A stretch of 58,996 bases of DNA, from contig JADFDH010000007.1 of NCBI GenBank assembly GCA_018263005.1, forward strand, positions 1 through 58,996, given 5' to 3'. Each line of letters starts with the position of its first letter. Position 1 is the stretch's first letter. Made by a program: the position numbers and the translations under genes. The notes below the pieces were generated by a model. That model searched no databases and had not been told where the DNA came from. It saw only the letters and a program-made list of their open reading frames with translations. The DNA is from Methanobacterium sp. GTDB lineage: Archaea; Methanobacteriota; Methanobacteria; Methanobacteriales; Methanobacteriaceae. Positions 37,547 through 46,120 of this stretch are shown one piece after another.

Positions 37547-38098
37547 TTAATTTTTTAAGTCCCATAGTTCATTGTATTTGATTCGTAATGTTTTGGCAAT
37601 CTTTATTTCATCACCATCATTTAGACGATACATTTGGGAACCTTTTAATTCTTCACCGTTAACACTGGTGCCGTTTTTTGTATTTAAATCCTGAATAAAG
37701 AAGCAGTTATCTTTCCTGGTTATTTTGAAGTGGTCTTTTCCTATAAAGTAAAGTTTATCTGAAGTTATTACACCTAGAAAATCTTCTCGACCAATGACTT
37801 TTACTGCTCCATCCACCACTATATTATTATTATTGGGTAGAATCAGCCGGGCTAAAGAATCTTTATGTTCTGCCATATGTGTTTGGGTGGTCTTTAACAT
37901 CTTTGATTGGGGTGATAATATTTTATAAACGGATTCCACCAAAACACCAGCTATAATGGCCATGATCAGTGCAATTACTATTTCCTGGGTTTCATTTTGA
38001 AGCCAACCATAAATATCATTTAATTTCCAGATAATGGCAAAAGCTACAACAACAGTTAATATAACAGTTATAATCCCCAAGAGTTGTTTTTTATTCAT
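37547..38098 (-). CDS. Membrane-anchored FHA-domain protein
   Basis: A 183-residue protein with two membrane segments (about residues 5-27 and 38-60) and a cytoplasmic FHA domain at about 95-178. The phosphothreonine-binding set is seen: GR in VIGREDF, His in GKDHFKITRKD, and the Asn pair in DLNTKNGTSVNG. FHA domains read phosphothreonine marks, so it is a likely reader for the Ser/Thr kinase encoded 2.3 kb away. It lies 60 bp downstream of the metalloprotease gene on the same strand. Confidence 0.88.
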   Translation of the reverse strand: MNKKQLLGIITVILTVVVAFAIIWKLNDIYGWLQNETQEIVIALIMAIIAGVLVESVYKILSPQSKMLKTTQTHMAEHKDSLARLILPNNNNIVVDGAVKVIGREDFLGVITSDKLYFIGKDHFKITRKDNCFFIQDLNTKNGTSVNGEELKGSQMYRLNDGDEIKIAKTLRIKYNELWDLKN

Positions 38099-38158
38099 TT
38101 TAATCTTTTTAGATCTGATAATAAATGATTATATAATTAATTATTTATGATTATTAAT

Positions 38159-39679
38159 TTATTTACTTTTCTTTATTTTAATAATATCTTCCAGTCCATT
38201 TTCATAGCCACGGCGATAACCCATCTGGTATCCGTCCTGATAAGATTTTAAACCCTTTTTATCCTTTAAATTTTCTATTAAATCCTGTTTTAAATCTTCA
38301 TATCCTTTATTATAAGCATTTTCAGTTTCCTCTGAATCAAAATGTGCTATAATTTTTTGGATTATATACTGGGCTTTTTTTAAGTTATTAGTTTTATTTT
38401 TTTCATAAGAAACGGCTATTACCTTATGTTTAACACCTATTTGGGCTTTCATTATATCGCGAGAATCACTGATAGAGTTAACGCTTACACCTGATCTTGC
38501 TCCCTTTAATGTATTACTATTGGGATTGGAATTTTCATCGAAGTTCCGGTTCTGGGTTATGCCCGGATATGCATCTCCCTCATCACCCATCATATCTTTT
38601 CTAACTTTTTCTCTCTCTTTTTCTTCCAGATAAACTGAGTAATCACTCTGTAATTCCTTTTTTCCATCGGACTGTTCCAGTGTGATGCCAAAATTCTCCG
38701 GATCAAAGTTAGGATTCTTATGCACGCATCTATTCTCATCAATATGCCAGATAAGCAGACCATTTCCGGGTAAATTCCGTTCAAATCCTTTTTGTCGACG
38801 ATTTTCCAAAAGGAAGTATTCTCCTCCGTCTGTTCCTGGTACTTCGATTTTATAAATTACTCCATCTTCGTTTATTACCGCGGGTATTTCCATATCCTGA
38901 GGTACTTCCGTGATAATTTTTGGTTCTATCCAACCTAAATGTACCTTGCACCATGCACTGGGATGTGCCGGTGTTTTACCCTCATTTATATGGTCACCGT
39001 AGGCCATTAGACACCAGCTTCCCACTATAGGCCCCATTCTTTCATTATACAAGTCATGCAGCCCTAATAGGTGACCCATTTCATGGCAATAACATCCTAA
39101 ACTTAAGGGACGTTCAGGAACCAGAGCGTAATTATCTGCATATATTCCCGGTTGCAACTCAACAGGTTCTGATAGCCGGCCCCGATGGGGTCTTATATAT
39201 TTTAGAGCGTTTTCTTTAGAGTCTTGACCGAATCCAGCGTATACTATAATTAAATATTGGATCTTACCGTCCTTGGCAAATGGTTTAAAATCAATGTCAC
39301 TATTTTTAGCCTGCATAATGGTTTCTATAATCAGTTTTCTTGCTAAAGGATAATTTAAATGCACTGTTTCATCAATATACTCGGTCATATTATTAGAAAC
39401 AGTATACCAGTGGTCATTGATCTTTCCTGTTATATCCAGCTGATTACAAGATGCTTCTAAGAAATAATCCCTCATACTACCGTCAGACCCTTTAGTGAAC
39501 AGTAATTCTTCAAATTCAGCTGTTTTATGAATATGCTGCACATCTTTAAATTCAGTTAAAAGAACCAAGGCATTTTTTGTACCTATTACCGGATCTATCT
39601 TCTCAAAAGGACCCAATGAAAGAGGAGCTGCTTTTAGTGAACCATACTGGGCAATAACTTCTTTTTTATGATCCTCCAT
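38159..39679 (-). CDS. M6-family-like zinc metalloprotease, cytoplasmic, with GYxxGY tail
   Basis: A 506-residue protein from ATG 39679. The M6 domain is shown by ALVLLTEFKDVQH, MRDYFLEASCNQLDITG and the zinc motif CHEMGHLLGLHDLYN near residue 199. The last 65 residues are a separate helical tail with YNKGYEDLKQDL and GYQMGYRRGYENG. No signal peptide is present, unusual for M6 enzymes. The start is doubtful: ATG 39679 has no good ribosome site and the same frame stays open with protein-like sequence to about 39880 (see next entry). Followed by the FHA gene. Confidence 0.82.
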   Translation of the reverse strand: MEDHKKEVIAQYGSLKAAPLSLGPFEKIDPVIGTKNALVLLTEFKDVQHIHKTAEFEELLFTKGSDGSMRDYFLEASCNQLDITGKINDHWYTVSNNMTEYIDETVHLNYPLARKLIIETIMQAKNSDIDFKPFAKDGKIQYLIIVYAGFGQDSKENALKYIRPHRGRLSEPVELQPGIYADNYALVPERPLSLGCYCHEMGHLLGLHDLYNERMGPIVGSWCLMAYGDHINEGKTPAHPSAWCKVHLGWIEPKIITEVPQDMEIPAVINEDGVIYKIEVPGTDGGEYFLLENRRQKGFERNLPGNGLLIWHIDENRCVHKNPNFDPENFGITLEQSDGKKELQSDYSVYLEEKEREKVRKDMMGDEGDAYPGITQNRNFDENSNPNSNTLKGARSGVSVNSISDSRDIMKAQIGVKHKVIAVSYEKNKTNNLKKAQYIIQKIIAHFDSEETENAYNKGYEDLKQDLIENLKDKKGLKSYQDGYQMGYRRGYENGLEDIIKIKKSK

Positions 39680-39882
39680 TATTTGTTGTTGTACCTGCCA
39701 TCTCTGCTGCAGAGCTTCATAGGTAGTTAGGTCCAGCCCACCCCTATACTGGAAATCTGCTGGATCAACTCCTTTATCAATTAATTCTCTGGTTTTATTA
39801 AATTTTTTGTAAACTGCAGGATTAAGAAGCCTTTCTTGACAAAAATTAATCTCTTTTTTTAAAATAAGATCAATCCCCCCAT
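39680..39882 (-). other. Probable N-terminal extension of the metalloprotease, interrupted at a G6 tract
   Basis: Upstream of ATG 39679 the frame continues without a stop for about 70 codons and reads like protein, including NFCQERLLNPAVYKKFNKTR and VDPADFQYRGGLDLTTYEAL. No ATG, GTG or TTG occurs in that frame. An ATG does occur at 39882 in another frame, directly joined to a run of six G (39875-39880); one more G would bring it into frame. This looks like a sequencing indel, a true frameshift, or a phase-variable tract. Confidence 0.6.
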
Positions 39883-40056
39883 TATTTAATTTTTTTATCC
39901 TGTTTATGATGTGTTACTGCTTATTAAAGTTTTTTTCTAATCTTCCATGGGATGTTACCTTAAGTGCTCTTCTAATCAGTGAAAAGAGATGGATCAAAAA
40001 CAAATAGAAAAATATAATAAGGTAAAGTGAGTAGATATTATCATAAGAGGGGGATT

Positions 40057-40296
40057 ATGATGGTTGAAGGAAAAAGAAGTAAAGAATATAATGAAGGATA
40101 CAATGACGCAAAAGAAGATTTAAAAGATGAAAAGAATATGAATCTTTTCACGGAAGGCTATAAATCAGGATATCGTGATGGTTATAAAGCAGCCATGAGC
40201 GACTTTAAAATGATGATGATGGGCAAGATGCCACCAGAAATCAAACAACAGATGGAAGAAGGAGCTGAACCAGGTCCCTGGATGTGGCCTTGGTAA
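40057..40296 (+). CDS. Small protein homologous to the metalloprotease tail
   Basis: A 79-residue protein from ATG 40057, preceded by GAGGGGG; a GTG at 40027 would add ten residues and is rejected. It contains EYNEGYNDAKEDL and FTEGYKSGYRDGYKAAM, which line up with AYNKGYEDLKQDL and YQDGYQMGYRRGYENGL in the tail of the protease encoded divergently next to it. The rest is Met-rich (MMMMGKMPPEIKQQM) with a Trp-rich end. No membrane segment. It may bind the protease or share a docking partner. Confidence 0.75.
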   Translation: MMVEGKRSKEYNEGYNDAKEDLKDEKNMNLFTEGYKSGYRDGYKAAMSDFKMMMMGKMPPEIKQQMEEGAEPGPWMWPW

Positions 40297-40388
40297 TCAT
40301 AATCTAAATTTTTTATTTTAAATTATTTTATAGAATGAGGGGCGTTAAAGTAAATATGGTTTAGTATTACCAAAAAAGGTGGGGTAAA

Positions 40389-42653
40389 TTGAATATTAAA
40401 GGGGATAAACTAAGAATCTGCATCCTTTTTTTATTTTTTACCTCCTGTTTATTCTTTTCAATAAACACGGTTTCTGCGTTAGATGATGGGTATAAAATTT
40501 TATTCGATGAATCAGAACCATATAATGGTAAATTCTTCACTATAAATAACATAGGAGCATTTGGATCGTCTGGTTTCGCCACCATGCTCCAGGAAAATGG
40601 ATATAGTATTACCAGAGTTACAGATAGGCCTCTAACTCTTGAAAAACTCAGAGAATATGATGTATTAATAGTGATGGCCAATTATCGAAATTATACCGAT
40701 GAGGAAGTAACAGCTATTAAAGAATTTGTTAAAGAAGGCGGGGGACTGTTTTTAGCTGTCACAAGCTGGGGAGATATAGAAGGATACGATGATTTCACTG
40801 TTAATAAGATAGCCCGTAGTTTTGGAGTTTCCTTCACCAATAATGAAGTAGTGGTTGATAGTGAAAATTATATCTTCTTTAAAAACTTTGCTGCGGTAAA
40901 TGATATAAAACCCAGCCCACTGACTAATGATGTCTCTACATATTATCATATCATGGGATCTTATATTGAAGAACCGGGAACATCCACGATAGTTGCCTAT
41001 TCCGGTAAGGATTCCTTCGGTGATCAAGGTTTTACCATTCCAGATAATCAAACTACCAGTAACCTGGAAAAGGATGCAAACGAAAAAGCAGGTCCTCTTC
41101 CAGTGATATCTTACATGGAATATGGTAAAGGAAAGGTAGTTTTCATGGGGTCAGCTGGTTCATTTGTTAATTATTTATTTTACAGGGATAACGTATGGAA
41201 ATTAGGATTAAATATTGTAAATTGGTTGAGTGATAAACCTATTCCTTCTTCTTATAAAGCAGCCGGTACAATTCCCTATAATCTTCCTGATTTCTTATAT
41301 AGGATAATAGGAACAGTTGTATTAGCTATAATTTTATGCGCGGGATTATTTTTAAAATTAAGACATGATAAAAAAACAGAAAGGTCTTTAACCAAAATAG
41401 AAACCATTAAAAACTGGAAATTCCGCTCTCTAGTAGCCATAAATGCGGTGTTCGCTGTTTTGGCAGGAATAATTTTTATTCCCATTAACTTCTTCCTCTT
41501 CGATCCAACTCAAACAATCTTTTACGACCCTAATTTGGGTTATACCCTAATCATTACTGGTGTTTTATTCCTTTTCTTCATGGCAGTGATATTATATAAT
41601 ATGATAACCCGTCAAATCCTTCTAATAAAATACAACTACTACAACACCATCATAATAATATTTTTCATTGGTTTAACCATCATATTAGGTGATGTTTTTG
41701 GTTTCCCCATTATGCAAGTATTCACCGTGGGTGGTTTGATATTAATCATTCCACTGGCAGTTAATATATGGTTCCATCGAAGTTATGGACATTATCTAAT
41801 TATTGAAGGTAAAGAATTCGATCGTCTGGAGAAGTTATCAGCAAATGCTTTGCTCTACGAATTCAGGGCAATATATACTGATTTGGATTATCTGGGGGAG
41901 GGTGGTTTTGGCCGGGTTTTCAAGGCGGTAAATAAAAAGGGTCAGAAGGTGGCTATTAAAATACCAAAAACCTTTGATAAAAGGGCGGAGAGAACTTTTA
42001 TCACTGAAGTTTCCAATTGGAGTCATCTGGACCATCCTAATATCGTGAAACTCTATGATTTCAAAATACTTCCTATTCCATATATTGAGACAGAGTTCTG
42101 TCCAGATAAACTAGAAAAAGAGATGAAGCCATTAAAAGAATCAGTTAAAATTATTTATGAGGTGGCTAAAGGTTTACATTATGCCCATACTAAGCATATT
42201 ATTCATGGGGATGTTAAATTCTCCAATATCCTTATAAAGGATGGTGTGTATAAGATTTCGGATTGGGGACTTAGTAAACTTAAAACTGATGAATCATTGA
42301 GTTTATCCGGGGCCACTCCATCTTATGCAGCTCCTGAGCAGATTTCCCACGATTTTGGTAAGGCTGATGAACGAACAGACATATATCAGTTGGGAACAGT
42401 TTTTTATGCTCTTATAACCGGTAGATTACCCTTTAAAGGTGAGGTCTTCCAGATTTACAGCTCTACCTTAACCAAGATGCCTAAACCTCCTGCTGAGATC
42501 AATACCAATGCAGGACCGGTAAATGATATCATAATGAAATGCCTGAACAAGAACAAAGAAGACAGATATTCATCCATGGAAGAATTAATAGAAGCATTGG
42601 ATGAGTTCATAGCCAATGAGACCATTTTATATGATGATAAAAAAACAGAATGA
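40389..42653 (+). CDS. Membrane receptor-like Ser/Thr protein kinase
   Basis: A 754-residue protein. A signal peptide (1-31) leads to an outer domain (about 35-290) with GATase/ThuA-like features (FATMLQENGY, LREYDVLIVMANYRNYTDEE, VKEGGGLFLAV). Four or five membrane segments follow at about 300-475, then a cytoplasmic kinase domain (about 495-745). The Gly loop is GEGGFGRVF, the lysine AIKIP near 523, the catalytic loop IHGDVKFSN and the metal motif DWG near 624, then APE. HGD for HRD and DWG for DFG are variants, but the Asp residues remain, so activity is plausible. Start is TTG 40389 behind GGTGGGG. Confidence 0.9.
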   Translation: MNIKGDKLRICILFLFFTSCLFFSINTVSALDDGYKILFDESEPYNGKFFTINNIGAFGSSGFATMLQENGYSITRVTDRPLTLEKLREYDVLIVMANYRNYTDEEVTAIKEFVKEGGGLFLAVTSWGDIEGYDDFTVNKIARSFGVSFTNNEVVVDSENYIFFKNFAAVNDIKPSPLTNDVSTYYHIMGSYIEEPGTSTIVAYSGKDSFGDQGFTIPDNQTTSNLEKDANEKAGPLPVISYMEYGKGKVVFMGSAGSFVNYLFYRDNVWKLGLNIVNWLSDKPIPSSYKAAGTIPYNLPDFLYRIIGTVVLAIILCAGLFLKLRHDKKTERSLTKIETIKNWKFRSLVAINAVFAVLAGIIFIPINFFLFDPTQTIFYDPNLGYTLIITGVLFLFFMAVILYNMITRQILLIKYNYYNTIIIIFFIGLTIILGDVFGFPIMQVFTVGGLILIIPLAVNIWFHRSYGHYLIIEGKEFDRLEKLSANALLYEFRAIYTDLDYLGEGGFGRVFKAVNKKGQKVAIKIPKTFDKRAERTFITEVSNWSHLDHPNIVKLYDFKILPIPYIETEFCPDKLEKEMKPLKESVKIIYEVAKGLHYAHTKHIIHGDVKFSNILIKDGVYKISDWGLSKLKTDESLSLSGATPSYAAPEQISHDFGKADERTDIYQLGTVFYALITGRLPFKGEVFQIYSSTLTKMPKPPAEINTNAGPVNDIIMKCLNKNKEDRYSSMEELIEALDEFIANETILYDDKKTE

Positions 42654-42718
42654 TTAAATATTTCATATTATTTAATCTAAAAACCGGTAAGGCTCTAATA
42701 TAACCGGGGGAAAGTTTA

Positions 42719-43132
42719 TTGAACAGACCAATTATGGGTGTCATTGGTGGATTGGTAATATTCCTAGTTATCTTATCGTTTATTATTTACAATCATTCTG
42801 ATTTTGATGTACAGTTAATTGAACAGGTGAACAATGGAGTTCCTGCAGATGAATTGATCATCCAAATAGATGAAGAAACAGAGAAGATGCAGATAAGAGC
42901 AAAAAGACGTATAGAATCTTTCATGCTGAATAAAAAATATTGGGGAAATGGTAGCATGATCCAGGAAAATGAATGTATTTTCTATGTTACCAGTTATGAA
43001 AGTGAAATGAAGATAATTCATGATTATGATAAAATCAGAAAAAAATTTGCCAGAAGGGAAATAACCAAAAGAGAGTTTTTAGATAATATAAAAACTTTAA
43101 AAGAATTTTTCAAGAATTATTCTGGATTTTAA
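42719..43132 (+). CDS. Small membrane-anchored hypothetical protein
   Basis: A 137-residue protein with one N-terminal membrane segment (residues 5-23, GVIGGLVIFLVILSFIIY) and a charged helical remainder of about 110 residues. I recognise no domain. TTG 42719 is the start, with GGGGG 8 bases upstream. It follows the receptor-like kinase by 65 bp in the same direction and may be co-transcribed, so it is a candidate partner or substrate. Confidence 0.7.
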   Translation: MNRPIMGVIGGLVIFLVILSFIIYNHSDFDVQLIEQVNNGVPADELIIQIDEETEKMQIRAKRRIESFMLNKKYWGNGSMIQENECIFYVTSYESEMKIIHDYDKIRKKFARREITKREFLDNIKTLKEFFKNYSGF

Positions 43133-43192
43133 ATAATAAGATCAACTATACTAGTTTAAATAAATTATCTAATCATAAGAAGGATCAATTCT

Positions 43193-44440
43193 ATGATGAT
43201 ACATTCTGAATTATGGGGCCGACCAGGACTAGATTGTGGTGGTTTTTGCCAGTTCTGTTTTTATAAAAATATAGATCCTAATAAATTACAACCATGGGGA
43301 TGTGTAAATTGTCCTCCGGATATTATAGGTTGTGAATATTGTCATGGTTTAATTAACCGCATTAATAATAAATTTAAATTTCTTCCTGAAGTCCTATATG
43401 ATTTGAAAAAAAAATTAATGCAAATGGAATTATTAGGTTTATTGGACCATAATGAGCCTGAAATTGTAATTACCAGTGGCGCTGACATATTTTTTTATCC
43501 ATACCTCCATCAACTTGTCTCCCTGATTAAAGAATATGGATATCATTTAAATCTTAGTTACACCAGTGGAAAAGCCATAAAAAAAGGTATGGCCGAAAAT
43601 CTAATCACTCAGGGGGTTGATGAGGTTAGTTTTTCAGTTTTCTCAACAAATCCGGAAATGAGAAGGAAATGGATGAATGATCAAAATCCTGAAGAATCTA
43701 TTAATGGTTTAAAATTATTTTGTGAAAATATCGATCTTAATGCGTCTGCTATTGTTATTCCCGGAATAAATGATGAAGATCAGATCTTTCAAACCTGTGT
43801 AGATCTTGAAAATTGGAATGTTAAAACATTCAGTTTAAGAAGATTTGCTAATTTTAAATATCAGGGTCTTATATTTAATAATAAAAGAATAATGAATAGC
43901 ATAACTCCGCAGAGTTTCGAAGAATACCAGCAACTGGTCAGGAAAGTTTCAGATGAATTTTCATTTAAGGTGCTGAGCTTCCCCTTCTATGATCATAAGA
44001 AAGATTTCCCCTTTGCAATTTCTAAAAATAAAAATAATAAATATCTGACTGAATTACCATCTATTAAAAGAGAAGCAACCATATTAACCAGCAAATTAGC
44101 CGGGCCTTTTATTAAGAAAATATTTAATTTTATAGATAAATCGAATCTGGTCAACATCATTGATTTGAATAAGGATATAGCTGATTTAATAACAGAGGAA
44201 GACCTAGAATCATTAGATCTAACTGAAATTGAAAGAAGGATAATTATTCCCCAAGGAGCGCTGGTTCATAAAAAACAAGCTGAAAAAATTTTAAGTAAAG
44301 ACGGGGTAGATAGAAAAATCATCAGAGGTCCTAAACTTTTAACCCACCCCTACTATGAGGGAATAGAATTTAAAGAAACAGAATTAATAAACTATGAGTT
44401 GAAGTCATTTAAAAAATTAATTGATAAAATAAACCATTAA
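43193..44440 (+). CDS. Mmp10-like radical SAM protein, copy 1
   Basis: A 415-residue radical SAM protein resembling Mmp10, the enzyme that C-methylates an arginine of methyl-coenzyme M reductase. It opens with GRPGLDCGGFCQFCFYKNID, holding the Cx3Cx2C cluster, then a second cysteine set GCVNCPPDIIGCEYCH, both typical of the family. TSGADIFFYP and FSVFSTNPEMRRKWM follow. Standard Mmp10 proteins, as I recall, have CRGFC where this has CGGFC. Its neighbour 79 bp downstream is a paralogue. Whether it acts on McrA or another protein is unknown. Confidence 0.8.
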   Translation: MMIHSELWGRPGLDCGGFCQFCFYKNIDPNKLQPWGCVNCPPDIIGCEYCHGLINRINNKFKFLPEVLYDLKKKLMQMELLGLLDHNEPEIVITSGADIFFYPYLHQLVSLIKEYGYHLNLSYTSGKAIKKGMAENLITQGVDEVSFSVFSTNPEMRRKWMNDQNPEESINGLKLFCENIDLNASAIVIPGINDEDQIFQTCVDLENWNVKTFSLRRFANFKYQGLIFNNKRIMNSITPQSFEEYQQLVRKVSDEFSFKVLSFPFYDHKKDFPFAISKNKNNKYLTELPSIKREATILTSKLAGPFIKKIFNFIDKSNLVNIIDLNKDIADLITEEDLESLDLTEIERRIIIPQGALVHKKQAEKILSKDGVDRKIIRGPKLLTHPYYEGIEFKETELINYELKSFKKLIDKINH

Positions 44441-44519
44441 AAAGAATTGTTTAATAGTAATATAATGGGGTACAATTTTCAATCTAATAAAATATTAAAA
44501 TTTTTTTAGGGGTAATAAC

Positions 44520-45764
44520 ATGGATATCATGGCCATGGTTGGGGGAACTCCGGGTAAGGACTGCGGAGGATTTTGTAAATTTTGTTATTATAAAACAATT
44601 GATTTTAAGAAATTAGATACCATTTCTTTAGGCTGTAAATACTGCCCACCAGATCAGATTGGATGTGATAATTGTCATAAATTTAAAGATGAACTAAACA
44701 ATGGTTTTAAGCCAGCATCTCAAGTTCTGTATACATTGATGAATATTTTAAGCTGGCACAAATTTTTGGATAATTTGGATTATAATAATCTTCGAATTAT
44801 AACTGCAAGCTGTGCTGATATAATATTTTATCCAGAACTTTACAAACTCGTATCCGAATTAAAAGATCAGGGATTAAAGGTTCATCTAGGATATACCAGT
44901 GGTAAAGGCATAAATGATATGAAAATAGTGAAGAAGCTAATCTCTCTAGGTGTTGATGAGATTAATTTTTCGGTTTTCTCCACTGATCCGGAAATGAGAA
45001 GGACTTGGATGAAGGATAAATCTCCTGAACAATCCCTTAAAGCCTTAAAAATATTTTGTGAAAATATGGAGGTTAACGCAACCAGTGTAGTTATTCCTGG
45101 TGTGATCAACGAGGAAGAAATCATCAGAACGTGCAGTATCCTGGAGGATTGGGGTGTAAAATCTTTTATATTAAGTCGGTTTGTAAATTACAAAGACCAG
45201 GGACTTATATTGAATTATGGTCCGGTTATAGATGGAATAGAACCCCAACCCTACCAACAGTTTGAGGAAATGGTGAAGAGAGTTGCTCGTGAATTCTCCA
45301 TCCGAGTAATCGGTTCACCAATGTATGATCCAGAGAATAATATTCCCTATATGTTATCAAAAAGAGAAAATTGGAAATATTTAAAAAGATTAAAAACAAT
45401 TAATGGTGAAGCCACTATAATAACCAGTAAATTATCCCTTAAACATCTTAAAAAAATATTTGATATTATAGCAGGGGATAGGGTTAATGTTATTGCTGCA
45501 GATAAGGATATTGGGGATCTGATAACCCAGGAAGACCTGATGGAGCTAGATTTTGATGAAGTAAAAGAAAAGGTTATCATTCCCGGCGGAGCACTGGTCC
45601 ATGACCAGGTTGCTAATAAAATTTTCAACCATGATAAAAAAAGAACAATGCTTAGAGGGCCTTTCTGTTTATTTTTAAACGATTTCGAAGTATCAAATAA
45701 GGAAGATGTTCTATTATATGAATTAAGATCTTTTAATGCATTAATAGATAAAATAAATAAATAA
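44520..45764 (+). CDS. Mmp10-like radical SAM protein, copy 2
   Basis: A 414-residue paralogue of the preceding protein. It has GGTPGKDCGGFCKFCYYKTI (Cx3Cx2C), GCKYCPPDQIGCDNCHKF, and FSVFSTDPEMRRTWMKDKSP, and similar C-terminal ends (KVIIPGGALVHDQVANKI against RIIIPQGALVHKKQAEKI). The two copies are collinear throughout with roughly half the positions shared by eye, which points to an old duplication and two distinct substrates rather than redundancy. AGGGGT precedes the ATG. No mcr gene is in the window. Confidence 0.8.
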   Translation: MDIMAMVGGTPGKDCGGFCKFCYYKTIDFKKLDTISLGCKYCPPDQIGCDNCHKFKDELNNGFKPASQVLYTLMNILSWHKFLDNLDYNNLRIITASCADIIFYPELYKLVSELKDQGLKVHLGYTSGKGINDMKIVKKLISLGVDEINFSVFSTDPEMRRTWMKDKSPEQSLKALKIFCENMEVNATSVVIPGVINEEEIIRTCSILEDWGVKSFILSRFVNYKDQGLILNYGPVIDGIEPQPYQQFEEMVKRVAREFSIRVIGSPMYDPENNIPYMLSKRENWKYLKRLKTINGEATIITSKLSLKHLKKIFDIIAGDRVNVIAADKDIGDLITQEDLMELDFDEVKEKVIIPGGALVHDQVANKIFNHDKKRTMLRGPFCLFLNDFEVSNKEDVLLYELRSFNALIDKINK

Positions 45765-45911
45765 ATGTTTTAATTTAGAAGCCCAAATAAATATTAAATA
45801 TCAAAAAAAAATAATTTAATATATAACTAAAAAAATTATTTTAACTGATGAAATAATAATATAGAAATGAACTAATTTATACTTATTAACTACTATAATT
45901 TCTTTTTTTTT

Positions 45912-45930
45912 AACCGCAATGTTTATATAT
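45912..45930 (+). promoter_or_regulatory. Promoter A of candidate small RNA
   Basis: AACCGCAA (45912-45919) stands just ahead of a TATA box TTTATATAT (45922-45930). The expected start is about 25 bases on, at the base of the first GGTGTGT hairpin. It lies in a gap between convergent genes, so neither neighbour needs a promoter here. Confidence 0.55.
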
Positions 45931-45951
45931 CAAACAATACTTAGTATAAAA

Positions 45952-46035
45952 TGGGTGTGTTTTATACACACCTCACCCCCCCCTTAATTTTTTAGCAAGT
46001 ATTAACATAAGAAATGACCAGTGGCCATTTTTTTT
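45952..46035 (+). ncRNA. Candidate small RNA A
   Basis: The predicted transcript begins with a hairpin, GGTGTGT (45954-45960) pairing with ACACACC (45966-45972), followed by CTCACCCCCCCC. It ends at a near-palindrome AATGACCAGTGGCCATT (46013-46029) that runs into eight T. The same 5' hairpin and promoter recur 168 bases downstream. A 14-codon ORF (ATG 45951) is present but has no ribosome site. No known RNA family is recognised. Confidence 0.5.
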
Positions 46036-46079
46036 AGTGGAAAATTTTTGTGCATGAACATAAGAAAATTTTACACTTG

Positions 46080-46100
46080 AACCGTAACTTATTTATATGA
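46080..46100 (+). promoter_or_regulatory. Promoter B of candidate small RNA
   Basis: AACCGTAA (46080-46087) and TATA box TTTATATGA (46092-46100) mirror promoter A, including AATACTTA shortly before the predicted start (46112-46119; 45936-45943 in copy A). Confidence 0.55.
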
Positions 46101-46120
46101 TGAGATGCATCAATACTTAT

